From positions 16,570,213 through 16,634,212 of the forward strand of contig QXEO01000220.1 in NCBI GenBank assembly GCA_007115705.1: a stretch of DNA of 64,000 bases, written 5' to 3'. Below the pieces are notes generated by a model. The model searched no databases, had not been told where the DNA came from, and saw only the letters and a list, made by a program, of their open reading frames with translations. The translations under genes were made by a program, and so were the position numbers. Position 1 is the stretch's first letter. Every line of letters starts with the position of its first letter. The DNA is from Dactylis glomerata. Its lineage: Eukaryota > Streptophyta > Magnoliopsida > Poales > Poaceae. Shown in pieces: positions 10,084-21,565 of the stretch.

Positions 10084-11663
10084 TGATACGTCTCAAACGT
10101 ATCTATAATTTTTGATGCTCCATGCTTGTTTTTACACCATTTGCCTATTGTTTCGTTACACTTAGTGGTACTTTTATACATTTTCCGGAACTAACCTATT
10201 AACGAAGTGCCACAGTGCCAGTTTCCTGTTTTCTGCTGTTTTTGTGTTTCAGAAGTGATACACAGGAAATATTCTCGGAATTGGACGAAACAAGTTCCTG
10301 AAGTCATATTTTACCCGGAAGCTTCCAAACATCCGAAGGAGAGAAGGAGTAGGGCCACGTGGGCCCCACACACACAGGCGGCGCGGCCAGGGGCCTCGCC
10401 GCGCCACCCACGTGTGAGGGGGCGTGGGACCCCCTCTGACATCGCCCTTTCACCTATAAGTACCCCCCGACGAGAAAAACCTAAGGCCCCGATCAGTTTT
10501 CCAGAATACATCGTGATCCGCCGCCGCCGTCGACCCAAAGATCGGTAGGGTCCAGAAGCTCTTCCCGGCACCCTGCCGGAGAGGGGAATCGCCACCGGAG
10601 GTCTTCTTCATCGCCATGCTTGCCTCCGGAGCGATGAGTGAGTAGTCTACCTTGGACTATGGGTCCATAGCAGTAGCTAGATGGTTGTCTTCTCCACCAT
10701 GTGCTTCATGTTTAGATCTCATGAGCTGCCCTACATGATTGAGATCACCGTTATGTAATTCTATGATGTTGGTTTGTTGGGATCCGATGAATATTGGTGT
10801 TTATGATTAAGTTGTTGTACTGAATTATATCTTTTGTTATCTCTATGTTGTTTATGATCTTGCATGCTCTCCGTTGTTAGTGGCTATCTTGGCCGAGTAG
10901 TTGCTAGTGACTCCAAGAGGGGGTATTTATGCTCGATAGTGGGTTCATGTCTCTATTTCACCTGGGGGAGTGACAGAAATCTCTAAGGTCGTAGATGTGC
11001 TGTTGCTACTAGGGAGAAAACAACATTCATATGCTCAAGGGCATATGCTTTGTTTACATTACACACTTTGCTTAATGCAATTATCTGTTGTTCGCAACTT
11101 AATACTTTTGGGGTGTTCGGATTGATATCCCCGGGGGTGGATTATTAGTCATAGATGCAGTTGGATGGCGGTCTATGTATTTTGTTGTAATGCCCAGAGT
11201 AAATCTCATAGTGATCTTCTTGACATATCACGTTATCTTTATTCTATCAATTGCCCAACTGTAATTTGTTTACCCAGCATGTTATTTATCTATGGAGAGA
11301 CACCACTAGTGAACTGTGGACCCCGGTCCTATTTTAATCATATTGCAATCACCTGTTTACTTTACTCGCATATTACTACTGTTTTCCACTCGATACACTC
11401 ATAACCTTTGTTTCAAGCAAACCGGTGAGATTGACAACCTCATCGCAAGTTGGGGACAAAGTATTTGTTTGTGTGCGTGCAGGTTCCACAAACACCTTCA
11501 GTCATCACCGTCTCTCTTCTTCAAGAACGATATTAAACCTTGGTTTCTTAACTGAGGGAAAACTAGCCGCTGCACTCATCATACCTTCCTCTTGGGGTTC
11601 CCAACGGGCTGGTCATTCACCACGCACAAGGACTGTCTGTTGCCACATTCACCTGAAGCATCA
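10084..11663 (+). repeat. 5' LTR of the Athila-type element
   Basis: It starts TGATACGTCTC and ends CTGAAGCATCA. A TATA box (TATAAGTA) lies at 10455-10462, the same offset as 17298-17305 in the 3' LTR. The GC-rich stretch around it (10340-10600) carries short ORFs on both strands that I regard as spurious. Confidence 0.92.
10455..10462 (+). promoter_or_regulatory. TATA box in the 5' LTR of the Athila-type element
   Basis: TATAAGTA is preceded by CACC and followed by CCCCC. The same position is kept in the 3' LTR and, as TATAAATT, in the solo LTR near 22298, so it is probably the LTR core promoter. Confidence 0.6.
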
Positions 11664-11673
11664 GCTACTTTTC

Positions 11674-11691
11674 TGGCGCCGTTGCCGGGGA
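11674..11691 (+). other. primer-binding site, tRNA-Asp type
   Basis: TGGCGCCGTTGCCGGGGA lies 10 bp after the LTR end. Athila elements are known to use the 3' end of tRNA-Asp, which this matches. Confidence 0.75.
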
Positions 11692-11741
11692 GCGAAGAAG
11701 AATAATCTCCCTCGTCAACTGGTCGCCATCAATTACTTTTC

Positions 11742-11760
11742 TGGCGCCGTTGCTGGGGAA
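11742..11760 (+). other. second primer-site-like copy
   Basis: TGGCGCCGTTGCTGGGGAA repeats the primer site 68 bp further on with one change, and the preceding ATCAATTACTTTTC resembles the LTR end plus spacer. This is a local duplication of the LTR/primer-site junction. Confidence 0.65.
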
Positions 11761-11928
11761 GAGAGAAGACTTCTGCGAGGGGAGTTCTTCGCACACACAT
11801 TCTTTACTTTGTTATTTGTTTTGCTTTACTTTATTTTATTTTACCTGCATTGCTTTTTATATCAAAAACCCAAAAAAATTTAGAATCCTTGGTAGCTATT
11901 TTTACTTGTTTACTTTCGTTTTGCTGAA

Positions 11929-13992
11929 ATGGCCAATCCTGAAAACACCAAGTTGTGTGACTTTGCTAGCACGAACAATAGTGATTTTATCTGCACTCCT
12001 ATTGCACCAACTGTTCCTGCTACCACCTTTTATGAGATCAAGCCTGCTTTATTGAACCTTGTTATGAAAGAGCAATTTTCTGGTGCTAGTACTGAAGATG
12101 CTGCAGCTCATCTCAACAATTTTGTTGAGCTTTGTGAGATGCAGAAATATAAGGATGTTGATAGTGATATTATTAAGCTCAAGTTGTTTCCTTTTTCTTT
12201 GAGAGGAAAGGCTAAAGATTGGTTGTTGTCTTTGACTAAGAATAGTATTGATTCATGGGCTAAGTGTTAGGATGCTTTTATTGGTAGATATTATCCTCCT
12301 GCTAAGATTATATCGTTGCGTAGCAATATTATGAAGTTTACTCAGTTTGATAATGAACATGTTGCTCAAGCTTGGGAAAGAATGAAATCTATGGTAAAGA
12401 ATTGCCCCACTCATGGACTGACTACTTGGATGATTATCCAAACTTTTTATGCAGGACTGAATTTTTCTTCAAGGAACCTACTTGATTCAGCTGCTGGAGG
12501 CACTTTTATGTCCCTTACCTTGGGCGCCGCATCAAAGCTACTCGACAACATGATGGTAAATTATTCTGAATGGCACACCGAGAGAGCTCCACAAGGTAAG
12601 AAGGTAAATTCTGTTGAGGAAACCTCTTCCTTGAGTGATAAGATTGATACCATTATGGCTATGCTTGCTAATGATAGGACTCATGTTGATCCTAATAATG
12701 TTCCTTTGGCCTCTCTGGTTGCTCAAGAAGAGCAAGTTGATGTGAATTTCATTAGAAATAACAATTTTAATAACAATGCTTATAGGAACAATTTTGCTAG
12801 TAACAATTATAGGCCGTATCCTTCTACCAATGGTAATGGTTATGGTAACTCTTATGGTAATTCCTACAACAACACTAGGGCCGCGCCCTCCGAGCTTGAG
12901 GTAATGCTCAAGGACTTCATCGGTAAACAAACTGCTTTTAACAAGTCTGTTGAGGAAAAGTTAGGCAAAATTGATATTCTTGCTTCTAAAGTTGATAGCC
13001 TTGCTCATGATGTTGAACTTCTGAAACTAAAAGTGTTTCCTAATGATGTGAATGTGAGCAATATTGTTGCTGCCGCTAATGCTACCCAAGTTGGAATTGA
13101 TAAAAATATTAGATTATTAGCGGAATTGCATGCCAGGTGGGAAAGAGAAGATGAGATGGCTAGAGAGATGAAGGTATGTACTATTACTACCTCTAATGAT
13201 GTTGCTCCTACTGATAACAATCCTCTTACTTTGATTGGTGTAGAGAAAACTCCCACTCCTTGTGTTAAAAAGTCTAAAACTGCCAAAACTTTTTCTCAAA
13301 AGAGTGCTGAAATTTTTCGGAGTGTGGGAGATGATAGCTCTATTTCTTTTAATGATTTTGATGTTGATGGCTGCAATATATCTGAAGTTATTTTGTTCTT
13401 GCAAAAGCTTGCTTTGACTCCCGATGCTAGTTCTTTAAATATTGCTTTTACTAAGCATCTTACCAATGCTCTCATAAAGATTAGGGATGAAAAGTTGAAG
13501 CAAAAAGCCTCTGTTCCCAAGAAGTTAGAAGATGGTTGGGAACCCATCATTGATATGCATGTTAATGGTTATGATTGCCATGCTTTATGTGATCTAGGTG
13601 CTAGTATTTCTATCATGCCTAGAAAGATTTATGATATGCTTGATTTACCACCGCTTGAAAAATGTTATTTTGATGTTCCTATTACTGATGTTGCTAAGAA
13701 GAAACCTTTGGGAAGGATTAATGATGTTCTTATTGTGGTTAACAATAACCTTGTTCCCGTTGATTTTCTTGTTATGGACGTTGAATGCCATGCTTCATGT
13801 CCTATTATTTTGGGAAGACCTTTTCTTCGAACAGTAGGTGCTATTATTGATATGAGGGAAGGCACTATCAAGTATCAATTCCCACTAAAGAAAGGTATGG
13901 AACACTTCCCTAGGAAAAGAAAGAAATTACTTTTTGACTCTATTCTTAGAGCAAATTATGAGCTTGATGCTTCATCACTTGATATTACTTGA
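11929..13992 (+). pseudogene. gag-protease polyprotein of the Athila-type element (one internal stop)
   Basis: The frame from ATG 11929 runs 687 residues and is interrupted once, by TAG at 12268-12270. A new ATG at 12316 gives a 558-residue open piece. Residues ~80-105 carry the Gag-core-like F-P-F-S-L-x-G-K-A-K-D-W-L. An Asn-rich linker follows near residues 280-320, with no CCHC zinc knuckle, and then a coiled-coil-like segment. The C-terminal part is a retropepsin-like aspartic protease: D-L-G-A-S at residues 555-559, in place of D-T/S-G, and I-L-G-R-P-F-L at 627-633. Gag forms the particle and the protease matures it. The frame stops before any reverse transcriptase. Apart from the one stop it is undamaged, which fits a young insertion. 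Confidence 0.88.
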
Positions 13993-16911
13993 TTCGCAAT
14001 TTTCTGCGCCTAGCTCAAAGGCATTAAAGAAAAGCACTCTTGGGAGATAACCCATTATTTACTTTTCAGTACTTTTTCCTCTATTTGAGTCTTGGAAGTC
14101 ATTACTACTGTAATGACTGCTCCTTATCTTGTTTATTTCGTTTTTGTGCCAAGAGAAGCCTCTAATTTGAGTGAGGTAAAGATTTGGGGTTATTGCTGTC
14201 CTGAAACTGTTTTCGGTGCTGCACCGTAAAAATTCGTGAAAATTCTCTGTTTATCTTTTGGACCTGCGATTTCTTGTGCATATGCCCCAGGTTATATCCA
14301 AACTTTTCTTAGTTGAACACTTTTTGATTTGAGCAACGGAAAATCCCTCAAAAATTCGTCCATTATCAGCTGTCCAGTTTTGACAGATTTCTGCCAATAT
14401 TTGTTTTTGCCACTTTATCGCTTTCTTTTGAGTTCTTTTTGATCATGGAACTCTTGTGGAAGTTGCTACAGTAGTATATACTTTATATGTGGTGGTTTTG
14501 GGTTGAAACCTGAAGCTAAAAGAGGTTGAATATATTTTATGCTTACACTAATGTTGCTAATAGAATTGTGTTTAGTTTTGTATGAAGGAAGTTTTCAAGT
14601 GTAGGGATTGGAGAATGATGAGATGAGTTGAAGAATGGAAAAACGCTCAAGCTTGGGGATGCCCATGCATCACCCCAAGAAATATCCAAGAAGTACAAGC
14701 GTCAAAGCTTGGGGATGCCCCCGAGGCACCCCTTCTTCATCGGCAAAAATCAAGTCACCTTTCAAAACACTATATTTTTATTGCTTAATGCACTATGTGT
14801 TTTTCTTGGAGCGTCAGTTGTTTTAGTTTTCTTAGTTTGTTTAGTTTGTTTGTTTGCTGCAATAAATGGTTGGACCCCAACAAATTTCCTTTGGAGGAGA
14901 TGTACTCGTTTTCATTTGCAAAGAATGCTCTAGTTTTCACTCTTATTAAAAATTGAGCATTCTACTTTTTCTGCTACTGCTTTTGGTTTTCGTTTTCGCC
15001 TTGATTTGCGTTCAGATCTTGTCATATCTTTTCATCAAGGTGTATTTTTGCCTCTGGTCTTTATTGGTTTTCATCAAAAGAGGTGTTTATAAAAATTTCA
15101 AATGGTGTTGGAAAAGAGAAAAAGCTTTGTGCAAAATAGTGGTACAAGAAGGAGCTTGTGTAGACTGCGGCTTAGGCTTTTTCATGTCATGCTTGATGTC
15201 TTTTTGATAGTATGCTTAGTGGTTTTGCTGTAGCATGACTTGTCTCAAATAACTGAGATTGCTTAATGAGCCTTTGAAAAAATCATGCGTTGTTTTTATT
15301 GTATGGAAGCATTATTTTGGTTTTCTCCTTGATGCTTTATTTGGGTTGACTTGGCGCATGCTCACACATGTTAGACTCTTACAAAGTCGCCATTAGCCTT
15401 CATGATCATTTAGTTTTTGACTTTTGATGCCATCGTATGCTTCTTTTAATGTCGCTTTGTCGCTTTGCATGATTATGGCCATTATTGCTCTCTTAGTTGG
15501 TCGCTCCCAGTCTTTTGCTAGCCCTCACCTTGTACTGAGTATGAGCTCTACTCGTGCATCCAACTCCTAAAAGCCAAGTTTTCCAAAGTGTCCACCATAC
15601 ATACCTACTAGCAATTTGCTATTCCTAGTAAATTTGACTTGCTTTTATTTTCTCTTCAAATTAAACTCTTACCAGTGTTATGCGAAACTCGGTTAGTAAA
15701 GCTCTCACGAACCGGAAGGCACACTTTACTTTTTCCAGTTCTTAAAAATTTGACATTGTGGTCTTTTATGTTGAGTTGTTATGCTTGCAAGTTGTAAGTT
15801 GGATTCTAGCCCAGCCATGCTGTCATGGGGCAAGCTTTCAACATTGCACTTCTTATTTGAGTTGATATCGTGATCTTTTGTTTATGGATGCCCGCTGTGT
15901 GAAATGAATTGGGAATCTTGTGAGGATCATGGAGTTTTTATATGTGTTAGGGAAACGCCGGGCCGCCAATCTAAGCCATGCATAATTCATGGTGGAAATT
16001 TGCAGCATACCCATGGTGAACATTCGACGACGCATCTCACAATAAAAAGCTAAACAATATAGCAAATAAAAGAGATGTCGAGGTGTTCATTGTCTGCTTG
16101 TCCTGTCATTTTGGTGTGGGCTTGTTCCATGTCATCGGGCACGGAGGTACCCCATTGGCGGTTCTCAATGATATGCATATACTTACAATGACAAGAGCCT
16201 TGCTTGGGACTCCAAGTAAATTAGCATGGTTTGGGTACTCGTATTCACGGGACACGAGGTTTTCAACTTATGATTTGTCAAGCATATGCATCATAATTGT
16301 TCTCGCATTAACTTTAACCATTCAAGATGCTTATGATGGGGGCAATGAGAGCTCAAAGCCGGTAAGTACCATAATTTTTGAAGGTTATAAAACTTGGAAT
16401 CACTGCTTCCCTCTGCGAAGGGCCTTTCTTATACTTTTATGTTGAGTCACCACCTTCTTTCTTTATGCACCATTAAGAGAGCATAGTTGTCATTCTTAGT
16501 GTGATATGCATTGTCCCAAGGTTCATTGATTGACTCATGTTGTTGGTCTCACTTGTTCTTAAATTATTTGTATCTAGTCGCCCTCTTAAACTTTGAGGTG
16601 TCCTATGCATTTATGTTTTGCTCTCTTTGAAGGACAAGCTGAAAACCTTTTGTATGTTTTTCCTTATGATTTGAACACACGTTTGACTTTCATTGTTTCA
16701 TTATCATGATCTTTTGTTTGTGTTCATTTGCATGTTTACAACATGGTTGCTAAGTTCTTATTGTCATGATTATATCTTCATGCCCATGTTTTAAGTTCTA
16801 TTGATCCCAGCTCACCAATGCTTACATATATGATCAAGATTGTGTAGGTGCATGTCACCTCAAAAATTATTTTTTTGTTATCACTTACCTACTCGAGGAC
16901 GAGCAGGAGTT
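13993..16911 (+). mobile_element. non-coding 3' internal region of the Athila-type element
   Basis: About 2.9 kb without pol domains. AAGCTTGGGGATGCC occurs at 14649-14663 and 14705-14719, matching the polypurine tract at 16912. Short ORFs at 14628, 14953 and 16083 have no recognisable domain and are probably chance. Confidence 0.75.
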
Positions 16912-16926
16912 AAGCTTGGGGATGCT
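16912..16926 (+). other. polypurine tract of the Athila-type element
   Basis: AAGCTTGGGGATGCT directly precedes the TGATACG start of the 3' LTR. Upstream, CTACTCGAGGACGAGCA is, as I recall, a conserved lead-in in this group. Confidence 0.75.
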
Positions 16927-18506
16927 TGATACGTCTCAAACGTATCTATAATTTTTTATGCTCCATGCTTGTTTTTACACCATTTGCCTATTGTTTCGTT
17001 ACACTTAGTGGTACTTTTATACATTTTCCGGAACTAACCTATTAACGAAGTGCCACAGTGCCAGTTTCCTGTTTTCTGCTGTTTTTGTGTTTCAGAAGTG
17101 ATACACGGGAAATATTCTCGGAATTGGACGAAACAAGTTCCTGAAGTCATATTTTACCCGGAAGCTTCCAAACATCCGAAGGAGAGAAGGAGTAGGGCCA
17201 CGTGGGCCCCACACACACAGGCGGCGCGGCCAGGGGCCTCGCCGCGCCACCCACGTGTGAGGGGGCGTGGGACCCCCTCTGACATCGCCCTTTCGCCTAT
17301 AAGTACCCCCCGACGAGAAAAACCTAAAGCCCCGATCAGTTTTCCAGAATACATCGCGATCCGCCGCCGCCGTCGACCCAAAGATCGGGAGGGTCCAGAA
17401 GCTCTTCCCGGCACCCTGCCGGAGAGGGGAATCGCCACCGGAGGTCTTCTTCATCGCCATGCTTGCCTCCGGAGCGATGAGTGAGTAGTCTACCTTGGAC
17501 TATGGGTCCATAGCAGTAGCTAGATGGTTGTCTTCTCCACCATGTGCTTCATGTTTAGATCTCATGAGCTGCCCAACATGATTGAGATCACCGTTATGTA
17601 ATTCTATGATGTTGGTTTGTTGGGATCCGATGAATATTGGTGTTTATGATTAAGTTGCTGTACTGAATTATATCTTTTGTTATCTCTATGTTGTTTATGA
17701 TCTTGCATGCTCTCCGTTGTTAGTGGCTATCTTGGCCGAGTAGTTGCTAGTGACTCCAAGAGGGGGTATTTATGCTCGATAGTGGGTTCATATCTCTATT
17801 TCACCTGGGGGAGTGACAGAAACCTCTAAGGTGGTAGATGTGCTGTTGCTACTAGGGAGAAAACAACATTCATATGCTCAAGGGCATATGCTTTGTTTAC
17901 ATTACACACTTTGCTTAATGCAATTATCTGTTGTTCGCAACTTAATACTTTTGGGGTGTTCGGATTGATATCCCCGGGGGTGGATTATTAGTCATAGATG
18001 CAGTTGGATGGCGGTCTATGTATTTTGTTGTAATGCCCAGAGTAAATCTCATAGTGATCTTCTTGACATATCACGTTATCTTTATTCTATCAATTGCCCA
18101 ACTGTAATTTGTTTACCCAACATGTTATTTATCTATGGAGAGACACCACTAGTGAACTGTGGACCCCGGTCCTATTTTAATCATATTGCAATCACCTGTT
18201 TACTTTACTCGCATATTACTACTGTTTTCCACTCGATAAACTCATAACCTTTGTTTCAAGCAAACCGGTGAGATTGACAACCTCATCGCAAGTTGGGGAC
18301 AAAGTATTTGTTTGTGTGTGTGCAGGTTCCACAAACACCTTCAGTCGTCACCGTCTCTCTTCTTCAAGAATGATATTAAACCTTGGTTTCTTAACTGAGG
18401 GAAAACTAGCCGCTGCACTCATCATACCTTCCTCTTGGGGTTCCCAACGGGCTGGTCATTCACCACGCACAAGGACTGTCTGTTGCCACATTCACCTGAA
18501 GCATCA
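16927..18506 (+). repeat. 3' LTR of the Athila-type element
   Basis: It has the same length (1,580 bp) and termini as the 5' LTR. Differences seen by hand include the sites near 16958, 17107, 17297, 17571, 17656, 17791, 18236 and 18320; all are substitutions. Confidence 0.92.
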
Positions 18507-18639
18507 TCGTTCCCGGGTGCGCACGAGTGAGGACAAAGTGCACAGAAAAGACTAGTGTTGACCTGTGGGGCCAGTATAGAGATCCTAGAGAGCTGCCAGG
18601 GGTAACAGGCCCGAGCCACGGGGTGGTCGGGGTGTTACA
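18507..18639 (+). mobile_element. 3' LTR of the TRIM-like element, second part (18512-18639) with TSD
   Basis: 18507-18511 is the right TCGTT copy. From CCCGGGTGCGCACGAGTGAG the sequence then matches 9629-9756 to the final GGGTGTTACA, completing the 282-bp LTR. Confidence 0.85.
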
Positions 18640-18640
18640 T

Positions 18641-19006
18641 ACGACCATCTAGTTGATTATGCTCCCAAGAAATCCGCCTCCCGAGAATTTTTGCCAACTG
18701 CTTGATGCTTTTAAATCTAGAAAACATGTTCATTGCTTGGTGATACTTCAACTTGTGGTTGGAGCTCAATTTGCTCTTACTTGGTTGCGCAAGTGGAAGC
18801 CGCAAACTAGTTTTGAGACCATGTCGAAAGGATTCCCCCTTCATAAATCCAAGGGAGTTTTCTTGAAAAGGCACCTGGATGTGACTCTAGAGCCTGCGAA
18901 GAGGATGATTAATCGGTTGCTAGAAGCGGATGCTGGGTACTTTGAAGAACACCATTACTTGGATCCAGTTCTTTCAGGCCATGTGAGTGAACTGAAGATT
19001 GCCTAA
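18641..19006 (+). pseudogene. C-terminal piece of the accessory ORF (Transposase_28-like)
   Basis: It continues the frame of 9298-9474 across the nested insertions: ACG-ACC-ATC, then TAG at 18650-18652, then M-L-P-R-N-P-P-P-E-N-F up to TAA at 19004-19006. Near the C-terminus are H-L-D-V-T-L-E-P-A-K-R-M-I and L-L-E-A-D-A-G-Y-F, a helical tail I recall from grass 'putative gypsy-type transposon' proteins. The in-frame TAG shows it is broken. The host gypsy element lies on the other strand, so this is an antisense ORF, as known from Tat-lineage elements such as Grande. Confidence 0.55.
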
Positions 19007-19423
19007 GATATGAGCAAATTTGCATGTATAATGTAATTTGCAATTTTTTGAGTTATATTTTCACGTGAGATTCCTTCGTTAGCATGATGCCTTTGTGGCT
19101 GTACCGGCTACTCGACTCAAAACATATTTTTGTGCGTTTAACGCAGTTGTGTGTTTACCGCAGCTGTTATTTGTGGTTGTTGTATATACATGGGCTTGAG
19201 CCCTCGAGCATAAATATGAGGTAGCTGAAGAAAGGGTATGAATGACTTAGCTTTTATTTATATGCCGAATGTAAAGACACATGTGGGTGGCCCAAAGAAC
19301 CCGACCGATGGCCTGTGTTCTGGTTCAGAAGGCCTTTCACCCTATAACTTATGGCTGAATAGCCTTATTTAACTAACTCAAAGTTTTTGGCTAAAAAGCC
19401 TTTACTTAATAATAAAATTGCAC
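19007..19423. mobile_element. non-coding spacer of the decayed gypsy element
   Basis: About 420 bp between the convergent accessory ORF and the protease remnant. No reverse transcriptase or integrase sequence is present, so pol has been lost or was never there. Confidence 0.5.
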
Positions 19424-20150
19424 CTAAGTGGTAGGAGTCCCAGACTCATTTGCTGTAGAATTGTAAACATCCTCTATATGGGCCCAAATTTTCTTTGCCT
19501 CCGACATAGCGCCGAAGGCTTTGTCTGGCGGAGATTGGCCTGTGCCGGATGATGCATTGCATGTCGTTCCTTCCTTTGATCCTCCGAATTCGGCTATCAC
19601 GCTGAATGTTTGCGCCATTTTGTGAAATTCCTTGTCGCATATGTCAGAGAGCTCGAAGCTTCCTTTGACTGTAATTATTCCGTTGGGTCCTCGCATCTTG
19701 AGTACTAGTTACATGTAGTGAGGCACCGCCATGAAACGCAAAAACGCGGGTCGTCTGAGGATCACATGATGTTGAGATGGCCAGTCCATGACTTTAAACT
19801 CCAGCTGTTCTTGTCTGAAATTGCAACGGTTGCCAAAGCAAACATCGAGTGCATATTCGACCCAGTGGCTAATTGGCGCTTCTAGGGACGATTCCATGGA
19901 AAGAGCAATCTGTCGGTTTCAGAAATTCTAGCGAGATATGCATTGCCTTGAGGGTTTTTTTGCATAGATTAGCTTTATTCCGCTTCCTGCGTCCATGAAT
20001 ACTCTGTCTATGTCATATCCGCCAATCTGTGCTTTGAGAACCAAGGGCGCATTTCCTGGCTGAGGCACTGTTATCGGGCAATATTCCCTGCTAAACTCTA
20101 TTGGCTGCTCGGAACAGTGAAGATACTCTATATACACTGGAGGAGATGTT
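19424..20150 (-). pseudogene. aspartic-protease region of a Ty3/gypsy polyprotein, broken
   Basis: On the minus strand the 20137-19928 frame reads F-S-R-E-Y-C-P, V-P-Q-P-G-N-A-P-L-V and A-Q-I-G-G-Y-D-I-D-R-V-F-M-D-A-G-S-G. This is the usual gypsy retropepsin start, with D-A-G-S in the active-site position. The 19897-19709 frame holds Q-L-E-F-K-V-M-D-W and H-H-V-I-L-R-R-P-A-F-L (normally I-L-G-R-P). The 19696-19424 frame begins R-G-P-N-G-I-I-T-V-K-G-S-F and includes C-D-K-E-F-H-K-M-A-Q. Frame changes separate the three pieces. Together they follow the order of a single gypsy protease and its linker. Confidence 0.75.
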
Positions 20151-20319
20151 ATTGCCAGGTTGACTTGCTGAGATATGCTCTCTACTCTTTATTGGACTTT
20201 GGGATGGGTTGTATCATTGTGGCGATGTTCCCTTTTGACGGGATGTGACCTCTGTCGTTTCATTACCCTGGTTCTATTGTCCTTGTACTTGTGTGGCTCC
20301 GTTCGCTGGTGGTGGATGT

Positions 20320-21565
20320 GGTAATGGCGCATTGTTTGCTGTTATCCCAGGGTTCCTGCGTACCCTCGATTTCTTGCCTCTATTTACTTCAGTCATGCTG
20401 CCTCTTGCAACTTGATGAAGGTTTGGCAGTATTTCATCGTGTGATTCGAGACTCTTTTCCCATCGACATAATTATAATGCATATGGCATGGTCCGTTGAG
20501 CATATCCTCGGGTGACTGGTTATAATCTCTTGAAGTTATTGGCCTAAATTGCCTGTTGTTACCCCAATCGTCTGTATTGTCGTAACGGTATCCACTGTTT
20601 CGGTGCTCTTCTCCTTGATTGTTGTTTTCCATGTATCCTGCGGCTACTTGGCTGTGAGAGGTGTAATTATCATAGTTGCAAGATCTGTGTCTCTGGTTGC
20701 TGTACTGGTGGGACCTGTCATCTTCGGGTGATCTTTGGTTGCTGTACTGGTTACTTATTGTCCCAGGGTTCCTGCGTACCCTTGATTTCTTGCCTCTACT
20801 TGCTTCAATCCTACTGCCTCCTGCAACTTGATGAAGGTTTGGCAGTCTTTCATCATGTGATTCGAGACTCTTTTCCTGTCGATATAAGGATAATGCATAT
20901 GGCATGGTCCGTTGAGCATATCCTTGGGTGACTGGTTATAATCTCTCGAAGTTCTTGGCCTGAATTGCCTGTTGTTACCCGAATCGTCTGTATTGCCGTA
21001 ACGATATCCACTATTTTGGCGCTCTTCTCCTTGATTTCTGTTTTCCCTGTATCATGCAAATACTTGGCTGTGAGAGATGTAGTTGTCGTAGTTGCGAGAT
21101 CTATGTCTCTGGTTGCTGTACTGGTGGGACCTGTCATCTTTGGGTGATCTCTGGTTGTTGTACTGGTTACTTATTGTCCCAGGGTTCCTGCGTACCCTTG
21201 ATTTCTTGCCTCTGCTTGCTTCAATTCTACTACATCCTGCAACTTGATGAAGGTTTGGCAGTCTTCCATCATGTGATTCGAGACTCTTTTCCCGTTGACA
21301 TATGTATAATGCATATGGCATGGTCCGTTGAGCATATCCTCGGGCGACTGGTTATAATCTCTCAAAGTTCTTGGCCTGAATTGCCTGTTGTTACCCAAAT
21401 TGTCTATATTGTCGTAACGGTATCCACTATTTCGGCGCTCTTCTCATCGATTGTTGTTTTCCCTGTATCTCGCGGCTACTTGGCTATGAGAGATGTAATT
21501 GTCATAGTTGCGAGATCTATGTCTCTGGTTGTTGTACTAGTGGGACATGTCATCTTCGGATGATC
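20320..21565 (-). repeat. triplicated 416-bp segment of gypsy gag
   Basis: Three tandem copies are marked by GGTTCCTGCG at 20351, 20767 and 21183, exactly 416 bp apart each time. On the minus strand each encodes P-E-D-M-L-N-G-P-C-H-M-H-Y, then a G-K-R-V-S-N-H segment and C-Q-T-F-I-K-L-Q, the Gag C-terminal region of gypsy elements, plus an Arg/Gln/Asn-rich linker. As 416 is not a multiple of 3, each repeat shifts the frame, so the array cannot be read through as one protein. Confidence 0.8.

Larger units (their letters stand above)
10084..18506 (+). mobile_element. full-length non-autonomous Athila-type Ty3/gypsy element (8,423 bp), WHAM/Sabrina-like
   Basis: It has two 1,580-bp LTRs (10084-11663 and 16927-18506), TG...CA ends, a perfect TCGTT target-site duplication (10079-10083 and 18507-18511), a tRNA-Asp-type primer site, a gag-protease ORF with one stop, and a polypurine tract. 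Reverse transcriptase, RNase H and integrase are all absent, so it would rely on proteins from a relative. By hand I counted about 16 differences between the LTRs (~1%), which at a commonly used grass rate of 1.3e-8 would mean roughly 0.4 million years. The family name rests on the LTR start and the layout. Confidence 0.92.
9475..18639 (+). mobile_element. TRIM-like miniature LTR retrotransposon, split by a nested Athila-type element
   Basis: Without the nested element it is 737 bp: LTR 282, internal 173, LTR 282. The internal part carries a primer-binding site and a polypurine tract but no protein, so it would need proteins from another element. The target-site copies are TACAA (9470-9474) and TACGA (18640-18644), one mismatch. 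The host reading frame is restored across the site. Confidence 0.8.

Noticed and set aside
10207..10595. ORFs on both strands in the GC-rich LTR part (also 17050-17484)
   Set aside because: They lie within both LTRs around the TATA box and leader. They show no domain and overlap on opposite strands.
13993..16911. An env-like gene downstream of gag-protease
   Set aside because: Some Athila elements have an extra 3' ORF, but the longest frames here are 60-120 residues, without consistent signal or membrane features.
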